Below are positions 23,129 to 35,789 of a DNA stretch of 64,000 bases, one piece after another. Both the position numbers and the translations under genes were made by a program. Source of the stretch: Glossina fuscipes (Eukaryota > Arthropoda > Insecta > Diptera > Glossinidae); assembly GCF_014805625.2 (NCBI RefSeq), contig NW_023998415.1:39888890-39952889 (forward strand). Reading direction: 5' to 3'. A model generated the notes under the pieces. It saw nothing but the letters and a program-made list of their open reading frames with translations. It was not told the origin of the DNA and searched no databases. Within the stretch, counting starts at the first letter, position 1; the number at the start of each line of letters is the position of its first letter.

Positions 23129-25505
23129 AGAAAAAGTCGATTTCAAACTCTTATATTTTATTGACCAATAAAATTTGTTCACTTAATTAACAATTTAATT
23201 AAAGTTAAACATTACTTAATCTTATGCCACAGCAAGAGGGAGTTTTGGTCTTAAAACACAAATAAAAATATATATGTGTTTTTTTTTTTTTCGGCCATTT
23301 TGTTTTGCTTAAATTAACACCTGCAGCATTTTCTCATCAGCATGGATTTTTTTTTTTCCTTTGCTATATTATTAAGTTTATAGCTGCTGTTGCTCTTACC
23401 ATGTATGGAAATGAATACAGTAGCCCACAAGTGTACATACATACCACAGATGTATATATTTATAGAATCTTGTAAACATAAATCATAATATACAGTTGGT
23501 GGTAAAGCACTGGCAATCACTTCACAATTAACAATCTTCGACTATTATTTTTATTATTATTAAACTATTTCTTCTGTTAAAGTTTTTATATTACATATTT
23601 ATAAAAGACATTCTATTAAAAAGTCTAAGTTTTACTCGCAAGATAACCAAAATCTAAAAATAAGCGAATGTGAAGTGTCAGTTTAGAATGGAATTGAACT
23701 GATGTCAAATAGAGATGATCACACAATTACATCTTTTGATTACTATGCTTCAATAGCAATATAACAACTAAAGACGCTATTTAATAGCGTGATAGTAAAC
23801 AGATGATACCGTAACATATGCTTATGCATTAAGATTCAATAGTTCCAAAAATGATTGCGAAAAAATGTCAAAGCAAACTATTTAATACTCTGTTCAACTA
23901 ATAAGAGTCACTTGACACCTAAAATTTGAGGTCAGTTTGAAACTCAAATTATTTCAAAATCTTAAGGAATTAACATTAACTCCAGCAACTCCGTTAATTA
24001 TTCATCTATTCATCTATTCTCTCAAAGGATCCAATATTTAGTTCAAGTACCTTTACATAATATGATCAGTAGTAAGTATTCCTTTAAAATGTTCAAAACT
24101 AGTTTTCTCCGTATTGTGCTTTCTTCCTTTTTATTCGGAGAATTGGAAGAATCTACAGGGAGTCGAAAAGAAGAAGTGTGAGGTTGAAGCAAAAATATGT
24201 GGTCATCTTACTTCGTCTGTCAAATATAGATGAATTACAGCCAGCATTATCAAGATTTGGGAAAACATATTTAATTCGTTGTTTGGCTTACAATTCGAAA
24301 ACAATACTGATAGCTTTTGTCGCTCGATATGTCTGTATATGAATTCTTGAATTCTTAAAATCGGATCAATGTATAAATAAAAAATTTTAAGTCTTACGAA
24401 GACAATATTGTTTGTCTATTATGTATTGCGCTGGAATATCGTTGCGATGTACTTATTATATGTACGTATATTATGTAAGATCGAAAGAGAAGAAAGAACC
24501 TAATGGGATGGAAAAACATCGTTAGCAACACTTTGTTACTTGATAATAGTTCGGGCCGTATACCACATATATATAGGTGAAAATATGATGCATGATATCT
24601 GACTTTACAATTTACATGACGACAATTTTGCATTTTGTCAACTTGCAAAAACAAAACATCGTTAACGAGTGGTGAGTGGCCACAATCGAGGTCCCACACA
24701 GCTTTTCTGAGTATGTAGTTCAATTGGAAAGGAATCGTGTATTATTGTACTCGAGAACGTCTTCTGTAGATTTTATGATATGATGATGAGTAGAAAACTT
24801 AATCCTTTTTTTTCTCTCTTCCTCTTTCTTAATATTTTTTCTCGCACCTATTACGTACGGATGCATTTATTTCTTCTTATTCTTAATTTTCTTAAAGAGA
24901 TATGCAAAATTCGAAAAATATATGAAATATTGCGCTTTTCGCGTGTTTAATGAGAATTCGCAAATTTTCGAAGACACCCGTACACCAAGTGTTCAAGTGT
25001 AAACAAGGTTCCCGATGTTAGGATGCATTTCTGACAATCAAACAGCTTTAAGAACTAATTAGACCTATTACAATGTGTTATTGTTTATGAAATAAGCATC
25101 TTTGGGCAAGAATGTTATTTACCTAAATGACGTATGCAGGATGTCATGAAGCTATGTGATAAGTTCGATTATTGTTTTAATGAATTCAAATTCAAATTAA
25201 TGGCATAAAAGCGGAAGATTTGTAGCTCCAATCAGAATAGCAATCGATTTAATTTGCAGTGGAGTGAGATGGATGAGAATGGCCGTCAAGATTAGGTGGC
25301 TTATAACCTTTGCAATTTTTGTTTTCTCCTTTGGCTACCCAATGTAAACTAATGCAGCGGAAACGATTGCGAAATTCAAAAACGAAAAGTTTTCAAAGAA
25401 ACAATTTTCTTCTTATCCGACATATCGCATTATTTTTCAATGTATTTGTTAAAATTTTTTTGAAAAATGACCAAGCAAACTTATGTTGTGTATTTGACAG
25501 ATTAT

Positions 25506-25527
25506 TTAAAATCGCATGCGATTTTAA
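25506..25527. other. 22-bp perfect palindrome
   Basis: Half-site TTAAAATCGCA is followed immediately by its exact reverse complement, centred on GCATGC. No spacer and no mismatch. Confidence 0.8.
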
Positions 25528-26003
25528 TTGTCCACTATTTTTGGCTTATGTGAAATCGTGACATTTTGCACTACGCATGTCTTTCATGTAATTGTTTTCC
25601 AATAAAACCAACATTTTATTAATTAAAAAAAAAAAAAAAAGACAAAATTAAATAGTATATTTTAATAAAAAAAATTGAAAAATCAACTTATTTTCGAATA
25701 CCCTTTATATGCGCATACAAGTGTCCATACTATATAACACATTTTGCATAAAGTTTATAATTTTTGTTTTCTTTTGTGTTAAGAAAAGAAGGAAAAAAAA
25801 AAACAAAGAAAAATTTCATTTCATTTTAACACAACAACACAATGCAACGATTGATTTTCTCACGCTCCTTATTGGATTTGGAACACGAGTAGAGATCTTT
25901 TTTTGTTTTTTTTGTTTTTACTCTTCTTATGGTTGTATACGCTTAGCGGTAATAGTAAAGCTGATGGAGCTTATACACAACGATTTGTTTACATGCCATA
26001 AAC

Positions 26004-26006
<3 letters not shown>

Positions 26007-26037
<31 letters not shown>
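26007..26037. repeat. (AC)n microsatellite
   Basis: About 15 uninterrupted dinucleotide units. A short GACAGACAGAAAGACAGAC stretch follows at about 26170. Confidence 0.95.
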
Positions 26038-26038
<1 letters not shown>

Positions 26039-26312
26039 CATAGTGAACAGCATCCGTTAGTTTTTCTTGGGCCATTCACTAACGTTTAACTGCATGCAAA
26101 ATGCAACAATTGACCCATTGAATTTGGATTACATTGGTAAACTTACAGGCAAATGGAAAGACGGTCGGATAGACAGACAGAAAGACAGACATTCAGAGAG
26201 ACAAACAAATTCCATAAAATGTTCTTCTTTTTTTACTTCTTATACATTCTCCTATGAGCCAGCTATGTTTGTTGTTGTGGCATATCGTACACATAAGCGA
26301 TATATAATCTCA

Positions 26313-26322
26313 NNNNNNNNNN
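26313..26322. other. Assembly gap, 10 N
   Basis: Ten N. Any frame reading across it is not real. Confidence 1.
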
Positions 26323-29079
26323 ATATGCGGAGATAGACATAAATGCATTTGGTTACGGCTGTGTGTTTGCATTGTGTGGCTTACAGATAGATAATCAAGT
26401 CATAACAATGCTTGTGTATATATATTATATGCACCTGAGAGTATAAAAAGATTTATTTTCTTCAAGTCAAGCCAGCGCATCGTAATTTTCATTTTATGCA
26501 ATCTTGTAAACAGTTAACACTTGATCATATAGCATTACATGCTGCTTTTAATCATAGTTTATAAAATGATTAGTAATTTGAAATGTATAAGCGAGTGGTG
26601 TGCCTATGCCTATACCTGTGCCTTTGCGCGTGCATATGTACGTATCTATGTGTCAACATTATAGCTGCGCGCAATTCTTGGGTGTGATGATTTTAATATT
26701 TGTGAGAATATATTTTTCCTCTCTTTCAAAAAAAAACGTTGGTTTTGTTGACATTGCCAATTAAATACGAGTAATGTCTTGTAATGCTGTGTTAATGTGC
26801 TGAGAAGTTTTTCTAAATTTATTTGTTTATTTGAAAACAATTTTTTTTTTTTTTTTTTTTAAATAATCAAAAGCAAATACAACAAGCTACTACTATTACT
26901 ACTATTAATTCTACTGTTATTGTTGTATTTTACGTTAGACTGCGTCGGTATAGAACACGACAATGTATTGCATTCGCATATGTAGTCAACAAAAAGTTAA
27001 TGATTTTGTAAAAATGTTACAGTAATCAGAGGTCTTAAAAGTTTTATGACACACATACAGAGCAGTTTCAATTAACTTTTTAATATTCAATGACTTGCAC
27101 CATAAAAGGTATTAATAAATACAAAGGAAATGATCGATAATGATATTAACTCTCGGATTCCAATACGCGTATATCTTTATTACACATACACCTAATGAAA
27201 ATATTTGGTTAAGTGAAGAACACTGTAATTTATTTATTTTATTACAGCGTTAGGCATTTTACTTTTTCTACGAGCGAGACTGAAACTAAATTTCCGTCAT
27301 CATACGTATATCAATTAATCTTTATCGTCTTTATATGTGATATGTACACAACGTGTGTACGATGTTTCTCGAATTTTTGTCACGTACAACGTTTCCACAT
27401 ACAGCAAATATTATCTGGATTAGCATAAGTAGCTCCGCCATGTTCGTTTTTCTATCGTTTGTCCGTCGCTTTAAATCACTCAGTCGCAAATTCTTTCTTA
27501 TTGATCGCATCAGGCTAGGTTTGAAAATCGATCAAATCGATCGATTCTCATAAATGATAATTTTTTTTTTTTTGAAATTTATACTCCAGGCATAGTTCTG
27601 AATTTACCCTTAATGTGTTCTTTAGAAAAATATTTATAACAATTTGGAAAATCAGGCACAACGTTCGAAAGATTCGCAGATACATTTACCTAAAAAATAT
27701 ATGCGAGTATAAATTAGGTAAAATATTAGCCGCTTGAATAAGTTCTCGTCTTTTTTCAAGAGTGTGACTAGTACTATAGGGTGCTAAACAAAATTATAAA
27801 TTTACCATTTAAAACATATAACACGTGATATGTCTTTCAATCCTGGCTGGCAAATCATGCAAAAATATTATATAAAATGGCTAGGATATGCACGATACGA
27901 TAATCAATTGATATTTTAAATGAAACGATTTTTTTATTCTATTTCGAAGTCAAACAAAGAACACAAGCACGTTGTAGGTCTGTAGATCAGAAATTCCCCT
28001 CATTTTGTTTAAAATCATTATTTACATTAGGCGGGGGGGTTCAGCAAACTGTTAATTGGATTGGTTAGAAAACTGTTAATTGACGTCTTGTTGCATTCCA
28101 ATGCACTAAAATCCCGATCAGTTGGACGATATTGTAAAAGTTATAAAGCGAAATTTTTTGTTTATTTTTTCATCCCCTATAGGTGTAATTGGGTGACAGG
28201 AGATGTCCGTAGCCTAAAGAATGAATGTCCAATCGATAGATCTTATGCCTATATCAACTGAGAGCTCGCTGTAGTTACGACCATGTCCGCTCATTCGCAC
28301 TAAGATTTGATATCGCGAACATTGACTTTGTTGCCGCGATTCTGTTCGACTTAGCTACTCATGCGGATAATAGTTAGATAGACGCTCTCTTTGAACCCAC
28401 AAAAAGATTTCCTCAGTCGTTGCCTTGTTGCGTCACCATTATGACGTTGAAGAATCGATTCATTGTTATTTTTTCTTATTTAACTCACCGTCCCATTGCG
28501 TTTTAGGAAATCTGGAATGCGCCTGGTCTTGGACAAAAACAGCAAAGTATATCGAAAATGTTTCTTATTTGCCTTTTGTCTTTGTATAAATTAAATTTTT
28601 ATATTAAGGGAGGACGCTTCGTTTATGCGAGCGGAGAAACAATTGCGTATATTTGCCGGGCACTCCCGATATTTGGCATACATTTTTCTTAATAAAATAA
28701 AGGAAAGAAATTGTATGCACTATGTGAAGATGTATTCATACGAATATTTCATTTGAAATGTAATATTCACTTAGCAATTTAATATACTTATGTGGTAGTA
28801 GTGGAAATTCCTCTATAATTTCAATGACAAACTCATCTGCATTATATCAAAAAAATTCATATCCAAACTTGTTATAAAGCTTTGATGAATAAAAATTTTA
28901 TGAAACCTTTTAAATTTTTTATATCATTAACTTGTTCAGGCTATAGATGATCGTTACAGTCAGTGGAATTAAAATTGCAATCAACTTAATTAACTCGCAA
29001 TTCAAAAAGAAACCACGAATAAAGAATGGAAGCAAATGCAAAAAAAAAAAAAATAAATAAATAAAATATTTTTTTTATT
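26323..29079. other. AT-rich non-coding stretch
   Basis: No gene recognised. Includes a T run at about 26841-26860 and trinucleotide-like ACTACT text near 26.89 kb. The open frames at 27213-27428, 27353-27553 and 28061-28261 look like chance. Confidence 0.45.
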
Positions 29080-29492
29080 CAATCATGGTCGAATCTTTTA
29101 CACCAATCTCACCTTTATATGTAAAAACAAAAAACCAAGAAGGGGGAAAAAAGAAACCCTATGACGTTAAATGCATGTGACCGGTTTTTTGCACTTTTGT
29201 ACAGTGACTGTACGATCCCCTATAAGATATACAATGAAATTTGTATCTTTAGTTTTACTGTAGTCTATGGATCGAAAACTGTTTACGCTGCACTGTGATC
29301 GCATCCTGTGATCGATTCGTGAATCAATTTTCAAAAGTAACTTGCATGCCACAACTACTAATGCTTTTCTCATATTTGAAGTTAATATTCTTGCTTTTTT
29401 TATGACCATGAGAGAACGTTCAGCATACATATCCACCCAGGCACATAAACATGCCTAAATCGATTTGGTACATAAATACATACCTATATTTT

Positions 29493-29524
<32 letters not shown>

Positions 29525-29605
29525 TTTAATTTTTCGTAGCGTTGCAAGCGTTTTCTTCAAATGAATATAGCCCCAAACTTCGCTGATAGATATAAATGGG
29601 AAAAC
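29080..29605 (+). repeat. Repeat family B, copy 1
   Basis: Starts with ATGGTCGAATCTTTTACACC and ends in AAATGAATATAGCCCCAAAC plus a 'GCTGATAGATATAAATGGG' tail. The copy at 36806-37365 has the same order: GATCGAATTTTTTACGCC at the start and AAATGAATATATCCCTAAC with GGTGATGGCTATAG at the end. The start is also close to the reverse complement of the GGGTATAAATGATTCGGTC terminus at 36.59 kb, so the family probably has inverted ends. An internal (AT)n tract at about 29496-29515 carries a T run. No ORF. Confidence 0.55.
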
Positions 29606-29757
29606 ACACAAAAAGATTTCAGCGATAAAACCAAATTATCATCAAAGTGACAAAACAAAAGAATTAAAAACCTCAATAATATATATGTATATATTTATAA
29701 TGTATGTAAACTATAGACAATTCCACTTGATAGCATTTTTTGAAAATCTTAGCTATG

Positions 29758-29893
29758 TTAGTAGTACTAGTGCTGTTAATAATAATAGTACTAGTGGTAG
29801 TAGTAGTACTACTACTACTAGTAGTAGTAGTAGTAGTAGTAGTGGTAGTAATAGTGTTAGCATTAATAGCGATAGTAGTGGTGTAGTGGTGGT
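29758..29893. repeat. AGT/ACT trinucleotide tract
   Basis: Imperfect AGT and ACT triplets including a head-to-head switch (ACT units, then AGT units) near 29820. The Ser-rich + strand frame and Leu/Val-rich minus frame over it are products of the repeat. Confidence 0.9.
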
Positions 29894-31378
29894 ACTTAGC
29901 AGTTCGCTTAATGCAAGTATGGCAGCTTGTGCTGTCGCAGTCACCTACTGCCGTTGTTGGTATCGGGGATGGTGTGTTGATGGTGTTGATATTCTTTAAC
30001 GATCAGTAATTTGTATGCAATTTATGCAAATCACTTTGAAAAATATTGCATATTATTGCTTGGTTTGCTTTTGCTGTCAATGAGTGCTATTGTTGTGCAG
30101 TAAGGTTGTTATAGTAATAAAAAATTGCTTCATATATACGCTTACATATATATGAATATAAACACATATACATATAAATATTTGCAATTAACATTTAAAC
30201 AGCATTTTACTCGTACAGATTAAGAGATCATTAGTTTTTCTTTTCTTCTTCTTCTTTTTTTTTTTTCTTTTGGATTTTTGGTTTTTATTTATTTATTTAT
30301 TTATTTATTCTCTTTTTTTTTGCATTTTTGGACGTTGAACTATGAATTTGATCGTTTGCTGCGGTCACAGGCTGTATACGCGGATGTTATATATAGTGCT
30401 GGTTATGGTTATGGTAGTCGCGCTGGTGTTGGTGGCATTAACTAACATATATACCATGCAGTGAGTTGTAAACTTCAAATAATCTTTTGAAGAATCTATG
30501 TTCGACAATAAGAGAAACCAAACCAACAACAACAACAACAACAATAACAACAATAACAACAACAATAACTAAAATAGCTAACATAGAAACAAAGCGAAAC
30601 AAAACAAAACAAAAAAAAAAAAAAAAAAAACAAATCTATGCATAATAATTTAGTTTGGCAGCACAACAAGAAGGTAATTTTGTGTGTTCACAGCATGCCA
30701 GTGTCATTTGCATTTTGTTGGCTGTTGATTGAGGCCAAACGAAATCTTTCAACAAACGAGCAGCTTACAATAACAATAACACTTTTAACCATAAACACAA
30801 AAGGCTAATAACATTTCAAAATATCACCAACACATTAAGCTAAACAACCACCAATATTAACACTAATACATTCATAGTTCGATGGGTGGGTGGATGTGTG
30901 GGCGGTGGCGCGATGCTTTAAACACAATATGCCTGAGAAATTTTTTCTTTAAGTATATGTATATATATATAGATATATATATAGATATATGTATAGATAT
31001 ATTACAGTTAATTAAAGACAAAATGACTTAACATTCATTCATTATAAGTTACAATGGCATTTATAACCTTCTAAACGTCACGTTCTTCATTTTTTTTTTT
31101 TTCTTTTTCAATGAGTTAGTGAAAATTGCCTGAAATGGACATTTCCAAATTTTATTGAGTAAAATTAAAGAATAAACATTTTATGGGATTTTGCTTTTTG
31201 CTCAGAAGAGAACGGAAACATTTCCAAAAAAACACTTCATCGAATATTTTTTTCTTTTTTGGGGCGCTACGTGTTGCAATTTTTAAGTTTTTGCGATACA
31301 CAATATGACGGCTTGAAGAGCTTGCGCTGAAGAATCTTTTTATATATTGTGCATAGGTTTTGAGCTTTTCTATTCGTT
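29894..31378. other. Non-coding, simple-repeat-rich stretch
   Basis: Apart from the AAC/poly-A tract this holds TTC/TTTA repeats near 30.25-30.31 kb, an ATAG/ATAT stretch near 30.96 kb and T runs at about 31090 and 31250. No gene recognised. Confidence 0.5.
30523..30632. repeat. (AAC/AAT)n tract and poly-A
   Basis: AAC units with AAT variants run to about 30568. After a short unique stretch come AAAAC units and an uninterrupted run of about 20 A ending at 30630. Confidence 0.9.
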
Positions 31379-31381
31379 AAC

Positions 31382-31768
31382 GTGGGCGGACAGAGTCCTA
31401 AAACGACACTAGAAAATAAGAAAACAGAAGAGTGGACAACGAATCATATTCGAACGGACATCGACAATACACCAGAAAACATCAATAGAATCCTGAAAAT
31501 TATTCTCAATTGTCTCGAAAGTATGCAAGAAATAACTGATATACTCAACATATCAGAAGGCAGTGTGTCTCGTATAAAAGTTTTTGCATTCAAAGGGTGT
31601 TTTGCAAACGGGTGCAATGTTTACTTACATTGGAACGTAAGCATTGTGCCACAATGGAAAAATTGTGAGAAATTAATCTCGAAAAGCCGGCCCATCCACC
31701 ATCCGTATTCTCGAGATATTGCCTCCAGCGAATATTATTTCTTTGAAAGTTTCAAGCAGATGATCTAG
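31382..31768 (+). pseudogene. Fossil mariner transposase, internally deleted
   Basis: The frame contains a segment TPENINRILKIILN followed by EITDILNISEGSVSRI, which matches the second helix-turn-helix of mariner transposases (the 'EIA..L.ISEGSV' signature). Near the end it has HHPYSRDIASSEYYFFESF, the counterpart of the mariner hallmark HPPYSPDLAPSDYHLF that carries the third catalytic Asp; here that residue is Glu (the E of SSEYYF). The region between them, which should hold the first two catalytic Asp residues, is mostly gone, so the protein is far below the usual length of about 345 residues. There is no credible start codon and no terminal repeats were recognised. A dead DNA transposon, clearly related to the one at 60.7 kb. 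Confidence 0.75.
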
Positions 31769-32477
31769 AGAAAGAGATTGGGAAAGGGATTTGGACCGCT
31801 CTCTAAAAAAAGTATCAGATTGTTAGCGAAGCTTTGGCCTGAAAGAAACTATGCTCTTATATTCTTTTCTTCACTCCTACCTGACTGCAACCGAGCGAAA
31901 CAACACTTTTAATATTAAATGTAAATTATCGAGAAGAATATCAATCATAAACGAGAGCAGAATCGAAAATAAACAATTGACAATATTTTCCGGGTGAAAG
32001 TACTAACAAGCGAACACAAATTCAACTACATATGCAGCTAGATGCAAGGTAAGCTCTGTCGCATTCGAACCCGCAAACACTAATTTGTCAGTTGCGAATT
32101 TTACTTCCTCAGCTGCATAGTAAATCAATTGACGAGTAAAGTTAAACTGTGCAAAAAAAAAAATCTTTTCCTACCGGAATTTACTTATTGATGATATAAA
32201 CGATCGCGTCATTACCGAAAGTTGACTGTATCAAAAGCTCTGATAAATTTCCTAAGAATTCTTGAAAACCTCACTTACGAGACATGTCGGACTTGTCGCG
32301 TGCTCGCTGTTTGTTGGCGTTTTATATGTACATTTAAGTAGAGAGTTTTCAAGATGATTGTTTTAATAAATGAAATGTTTAAAGGCAAACAAAACTTTTT
32401 TCTGTCCTTCATTTTTTTTTTCTTCCCTTTTTTCCTATTTTTACACTTTAAATTATACACTTTGAATTGTATATAAA
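31769..32477. other. Non-coding stretch between mariner relic and repeat family C
   Basis: No gene recognised. The first part may be the decayed 3' end of the mariner element, but its boundary cannot be set. Confidence 0.35.
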
Positions 32478-32810
32478 CGGATGCCTATCGGCAATGGTGG
32501 TAATTGATCAACGGCGCTTGTGGAAACCTTATGGTGGAAGCGAGCGCATTTTTCTTTTCCCTTTTTCGAATTCTTTTGATCAATTGATCAATTTGTGAGC
32601 CCTGACTGCTTGGGTGCGGCCCTTCGGGGAGTACTCGTGATGGTTGTGGTTGGCAGTTCCAAGCCAAAGTGGAACAATCGAGTGCAGCTAGGCCTCATCA
32701 CGGACCCGAGTGGGGTTTATTGATCCATACGCAATAAACCGTTCTGGACTCTGGTGCTGCTTAGGCCCCTACCCTGTAGGGATTGTCTAACTCGCCAGGG
32801 GGCGTATATT
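32478..32810 (+). repeat. Repeat family C, copy 2 (retroelement 3' UTR-like)
   Basis: Shares with 13078-13395 the motif TTCGGGGAGTA (32623-32633), then about 135 bp later a hairpin CCCTACCCTGTAGGG (32767-32781) and ATTGTCTAACTC. It includes TTGATCAATTGATCAATTTG (about 32576) and is markedly GC-richer than its flanks. It lies about 0.6 kb upstream of a non-LTR retrotransposon ORF2 fragment, so it may be the 3' end of a related element. No coding capacity is seen. Confidence 0.55.
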
Positions 32811-33409
32811 ACGCTTAAAGTACTTACTCAAACACCAGGTTTTCCATTTACTTAATATATAATAGCAGTTTTCAATGTCTCTCTGAACAAATGATTGACC
32901 TAAGAAGCACATCTCACTGAAGAAAATATGTAAGCTGAATATAAAGTGAATGAAAGATGTGAACGTTATTATGCCTCGATATTTACATGAAATTACACAT
33001 CTGCCTGCTAACCTTACGTAAAGCTCATTACGTAAAATATCAAAAGTTCTTCTCAATATTACTACGGCATCGAGAACATGAAAAACTATTTTAAATATCC
33101 TTATATTATAAAAATATTAAAATATATTCATTCATACATGTTTAGGAAGAATTTGTTACGAATTTCAAAAGGAATGTGTTTTTATTAAAATAAGAATTGT
33201 GCCGTAAATCCATCACAACAAACCAGAAAAGGAAAAAAATGTGTTGTAAATTACGATAAAGAAAAAAAAAAAAACATTTTCTTTTTCATATTGTTTTTGT
33301 TATGTTGTTATGTGGGATGATACGGCGACTTATCGTAAGCCATACGCCTTTGTGTTTCTGCAAACGTTAGAGAATCGAGGAAAGGAAAAAATATCTTTTT
33401 TATTTTGAG
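32811..33409. other. Non-coding stretch
   Basis: AT-rich with an A run at about 33262-33274. Nothing recognised. Confidence 0.4.
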
Positions 33410-33640
33410 ATGCATTCGATGCAAGTAAACTTTAAATCTTCCGGTATCGCTCATAAATTACTGGAACTAAGAAGAAGCGATCTACGATTAGTCACGGGAT
33501 CCTGCACGGGTCATAATTCCCTCAAGTACCGCCTAAAAAATATTTCCATGTCCGATATCCATTCATGCGGATTTTGCCAGGGAGTGAGTGGGACGCCATC
33601 TATAGAACCAAACGTCATGTGTTTGATAATGATTTCATAA
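33410..33640 (+). pseudogene. Non-LTR retrotransposon ORF2 C-terminal fragment
   Basis: The frame reads RRSDLRLVTGSCTGHNSLKYRLKNIS, then MSDIHSCGFCQG and, after a short gap, TPSIEPNVMC. This matches the end of ORF2 in I-, R1- and jockey-type LINEs, where 'LTGH..L...L.....S..C..C' is followed by 'ET.EH..C.C', a CCHC-like motif after the RNase H domain. The two first Cys (CGFC) and a later Cys remain, but the His is replaced. The reading frame ends soon after and no reverse transcriptase is visible upstream, so this is a small dead fragment. The following 150 bp (to about 33780) may belong to the same element. Confidence 0.55.
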
Positions 33641-34034
33641 TGCCGGACACGGTATGGTGGTCCGCTCCAAAGAAGGTGACGGGCGGGATTCATAGGAATC
33701 CTAAAACAGAAGGGCTAGGGACACGGGCGACTATAAAGCATCTTCTAGGTCGCGGTACGAATTGTTCGCGCAATTAATAATAAATATAACTAGTGCAGCA
33801 CACAATTCAAATGACTGGCATGGCTTCTGTCGCACGTGCAAGCACGACGAACCAATGGTTTGTTCAAGCAAAAGTAGACCAAAAGTGTTTAGCTACAGCT
33901 CCTTGGAGGAGTTTAAATATCGGAAATTTCGATTGTTGTTGACATCCCGTGTGGCTATACCTTGTTTAAACTAACACTCTTCCATCCGGCCCATAGAAAG
34001 TACATTAACATCGATCAATAAAACCAAATACAAA

Positions 34035-34330
34035 TTTATGATGCTTTACTCGGCGACGACAGCTGACGGTTGCTGGAAAGATGAGCAAAACTGGGCGGAA
34101 AAGGGATTAACATGAAAATGTCGCAATAAAAAATGTATTAGCAAAATATTTGCGGAAGTCAAAGTCAATGCATTCGAATCAAAAGAGTCGAATCGTAATA
34201 TTCAATCGGGCAAGACCAGAAGAATCATTGCAAATATAGATTTGGGTAAATGGTTTGTAAATACAAATCTGCTAAGATTTGCAAATAAACCCTATGCTAT
34301 TCGAAAATTCTCAATTCAATGATACGAACT
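34035..34330 (+). repeat. Repeat family D, copy 1
   Basis: Aligns at intervals with 49738-50010: ACAAATTTATGATGC / ACAAATTCATGATGC, GGGATTAACATGAAAATGTC / GCGATTAACACGTAAATGTC, TTTGCGGAAGTCAAAGTCAA / TATGCGAAAGGCAAAGTCAG, and AATCTGCTAAGATTTGCAAA / GATCTCCTAAGATCTTCTAA. Both copies have the same orientation and an AATAAA or CAATAAAAC at the right. Possibly a decayed solo LTR or other retroelement piece; the class is not established. Confidence 0.45.
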
Positions 34331-35789
34331 TAACCTAGAAAGATGTTGAATAAAAGCATAAAATCACAATATCACAATAAACTCTGAAACTTATTGGGAA
34401 GAAGAAAATTAAGGCATGAATTTTTTCAAGGAGTTCTATGGCCGTTCTGATGAACATAATAGATGAAGCGGCGATTCACAAACATTTCTTTGCCGGTGTT
34501 GCTAAGATATTGGGGAAATATGGCTCTTTCTTCATTGCTCCTTCATTGTATAGCTTTTATCCTAAAGGTATTTTTCTTAGGTAGAGCAACTTTCGAAATC
34601 TTTCTTTCTTTTGAAGAAAATGCATTCGAAGGCATTTGAGTATGAAATATGTTTTTGTTTTTTTTTATAATATAAATAAAATATAATTAATAATAATCTT
34701 TTTTGGGTTTTCATTACGCTTGATTAATAACGCATGTTTACTGATCGTTTATTTAGTAGCTTGAAGTGTTGCTAAGTTTTGGCAATGCTTTCTGCGCAAC
34801 TTCAGCTTGGTTAAGTTGAAAACATTATAAACGCCTCTAAAGCTATGATTTAATAATAAAATTTATTAAACACTTTACAAAATATCCTTTATAATTCTCC
34901 CCTAGAGAGATAACCATCTCTTTGGCGTTTATATGGAACGTGTATTAGTCATTATAAAGCAGCGGTAAATATAAATGTGCGTACGTTTAGGCATATTGGT
35001 TGGAAGCAAATGTTGCTTCTAAACAACGGTATATATGGAGCAAGTTTAGCTGACGTTAGTTGCTACGATTAATGCTTATATTAAACATTTTGTTGTTGCT
35101 GTTTTTGTTATTATGAATATGTGTACATTTTGCCCCGTTTACAGCATGCAAAACATATGAATTAAGCATTAATCAGGTGATTTGCAATGTAAGCGGGAAC
35201 TCAGTCAGTGAAAATATGTTAATTATTCATAGCAAAATTATTTCGTAGAAAATCAACCAACCAGCTAAGCAACCGACCAATGAACGGATCAGCCATCACA
35301 CCATCGCCACTATCGCCATCAGACGCAATGCAACTCTGTAGGCTTAAAATAAAATAAAAAGTGTTTTTCGTTTTAAGCATGTGTACGAGATGTTTAGAGT
35401 AGCATTCGTTGCCCGTTAGAGCTTGACAGACAGTCAGTAATTACTAGGCAACTATTAATGAAAATTGAATAGAATGTAGGCTGTGGCAGCGACCACCCAT
35501 AAAATTGTACAAATATCTTAACGTCAACTAAGAGATAAAGCGAAAAAAAATCCAAAAAAAAAAACAAAAGAAAAAGCAAAAGAAGAAAACGGAAAAACAA
35601 AAGCAAGAAGAAGTAATTACCAATTATAGAATTACACTGGACACCGTCGTCGAGTAAAGAATGATGGATCTCCATAAAGGCAATCGTATGAATTTAAGTA
35701 AAATTTCCAATGCATTGCTAACCATTCACATGAAAACAATGTTAAAGATTCCCTCTCTTCTTTACCTCTTCTTTTTATGTCCATCACCG
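34331..35789. other. Non-coding stretch
   Basis: No gene recognised. AT-rich with AAAAAC-rich text at about 35550-35600. Confidence 0.4.

Larger units (their letters stand above)
19813..26312. other. AT-rich non-coding stretch up to first assembly gap
   Basis: No gene recognised. Holds T runs at about 23098-23124 and 23280-23291, A runs near 21540 and 25626, a 22-bp palindrome at 25506-25527 and a CA microsatellite at 26007-26037. Short open frames (21933-22169, 24394-24723 minus, 25310-25561) have no domain signature. Confidence 0.45.

Noticed and set aside
29685..29999. Serine-rich frame
   Set aside because: Created entirely by the AGT/ACT triplet tract.
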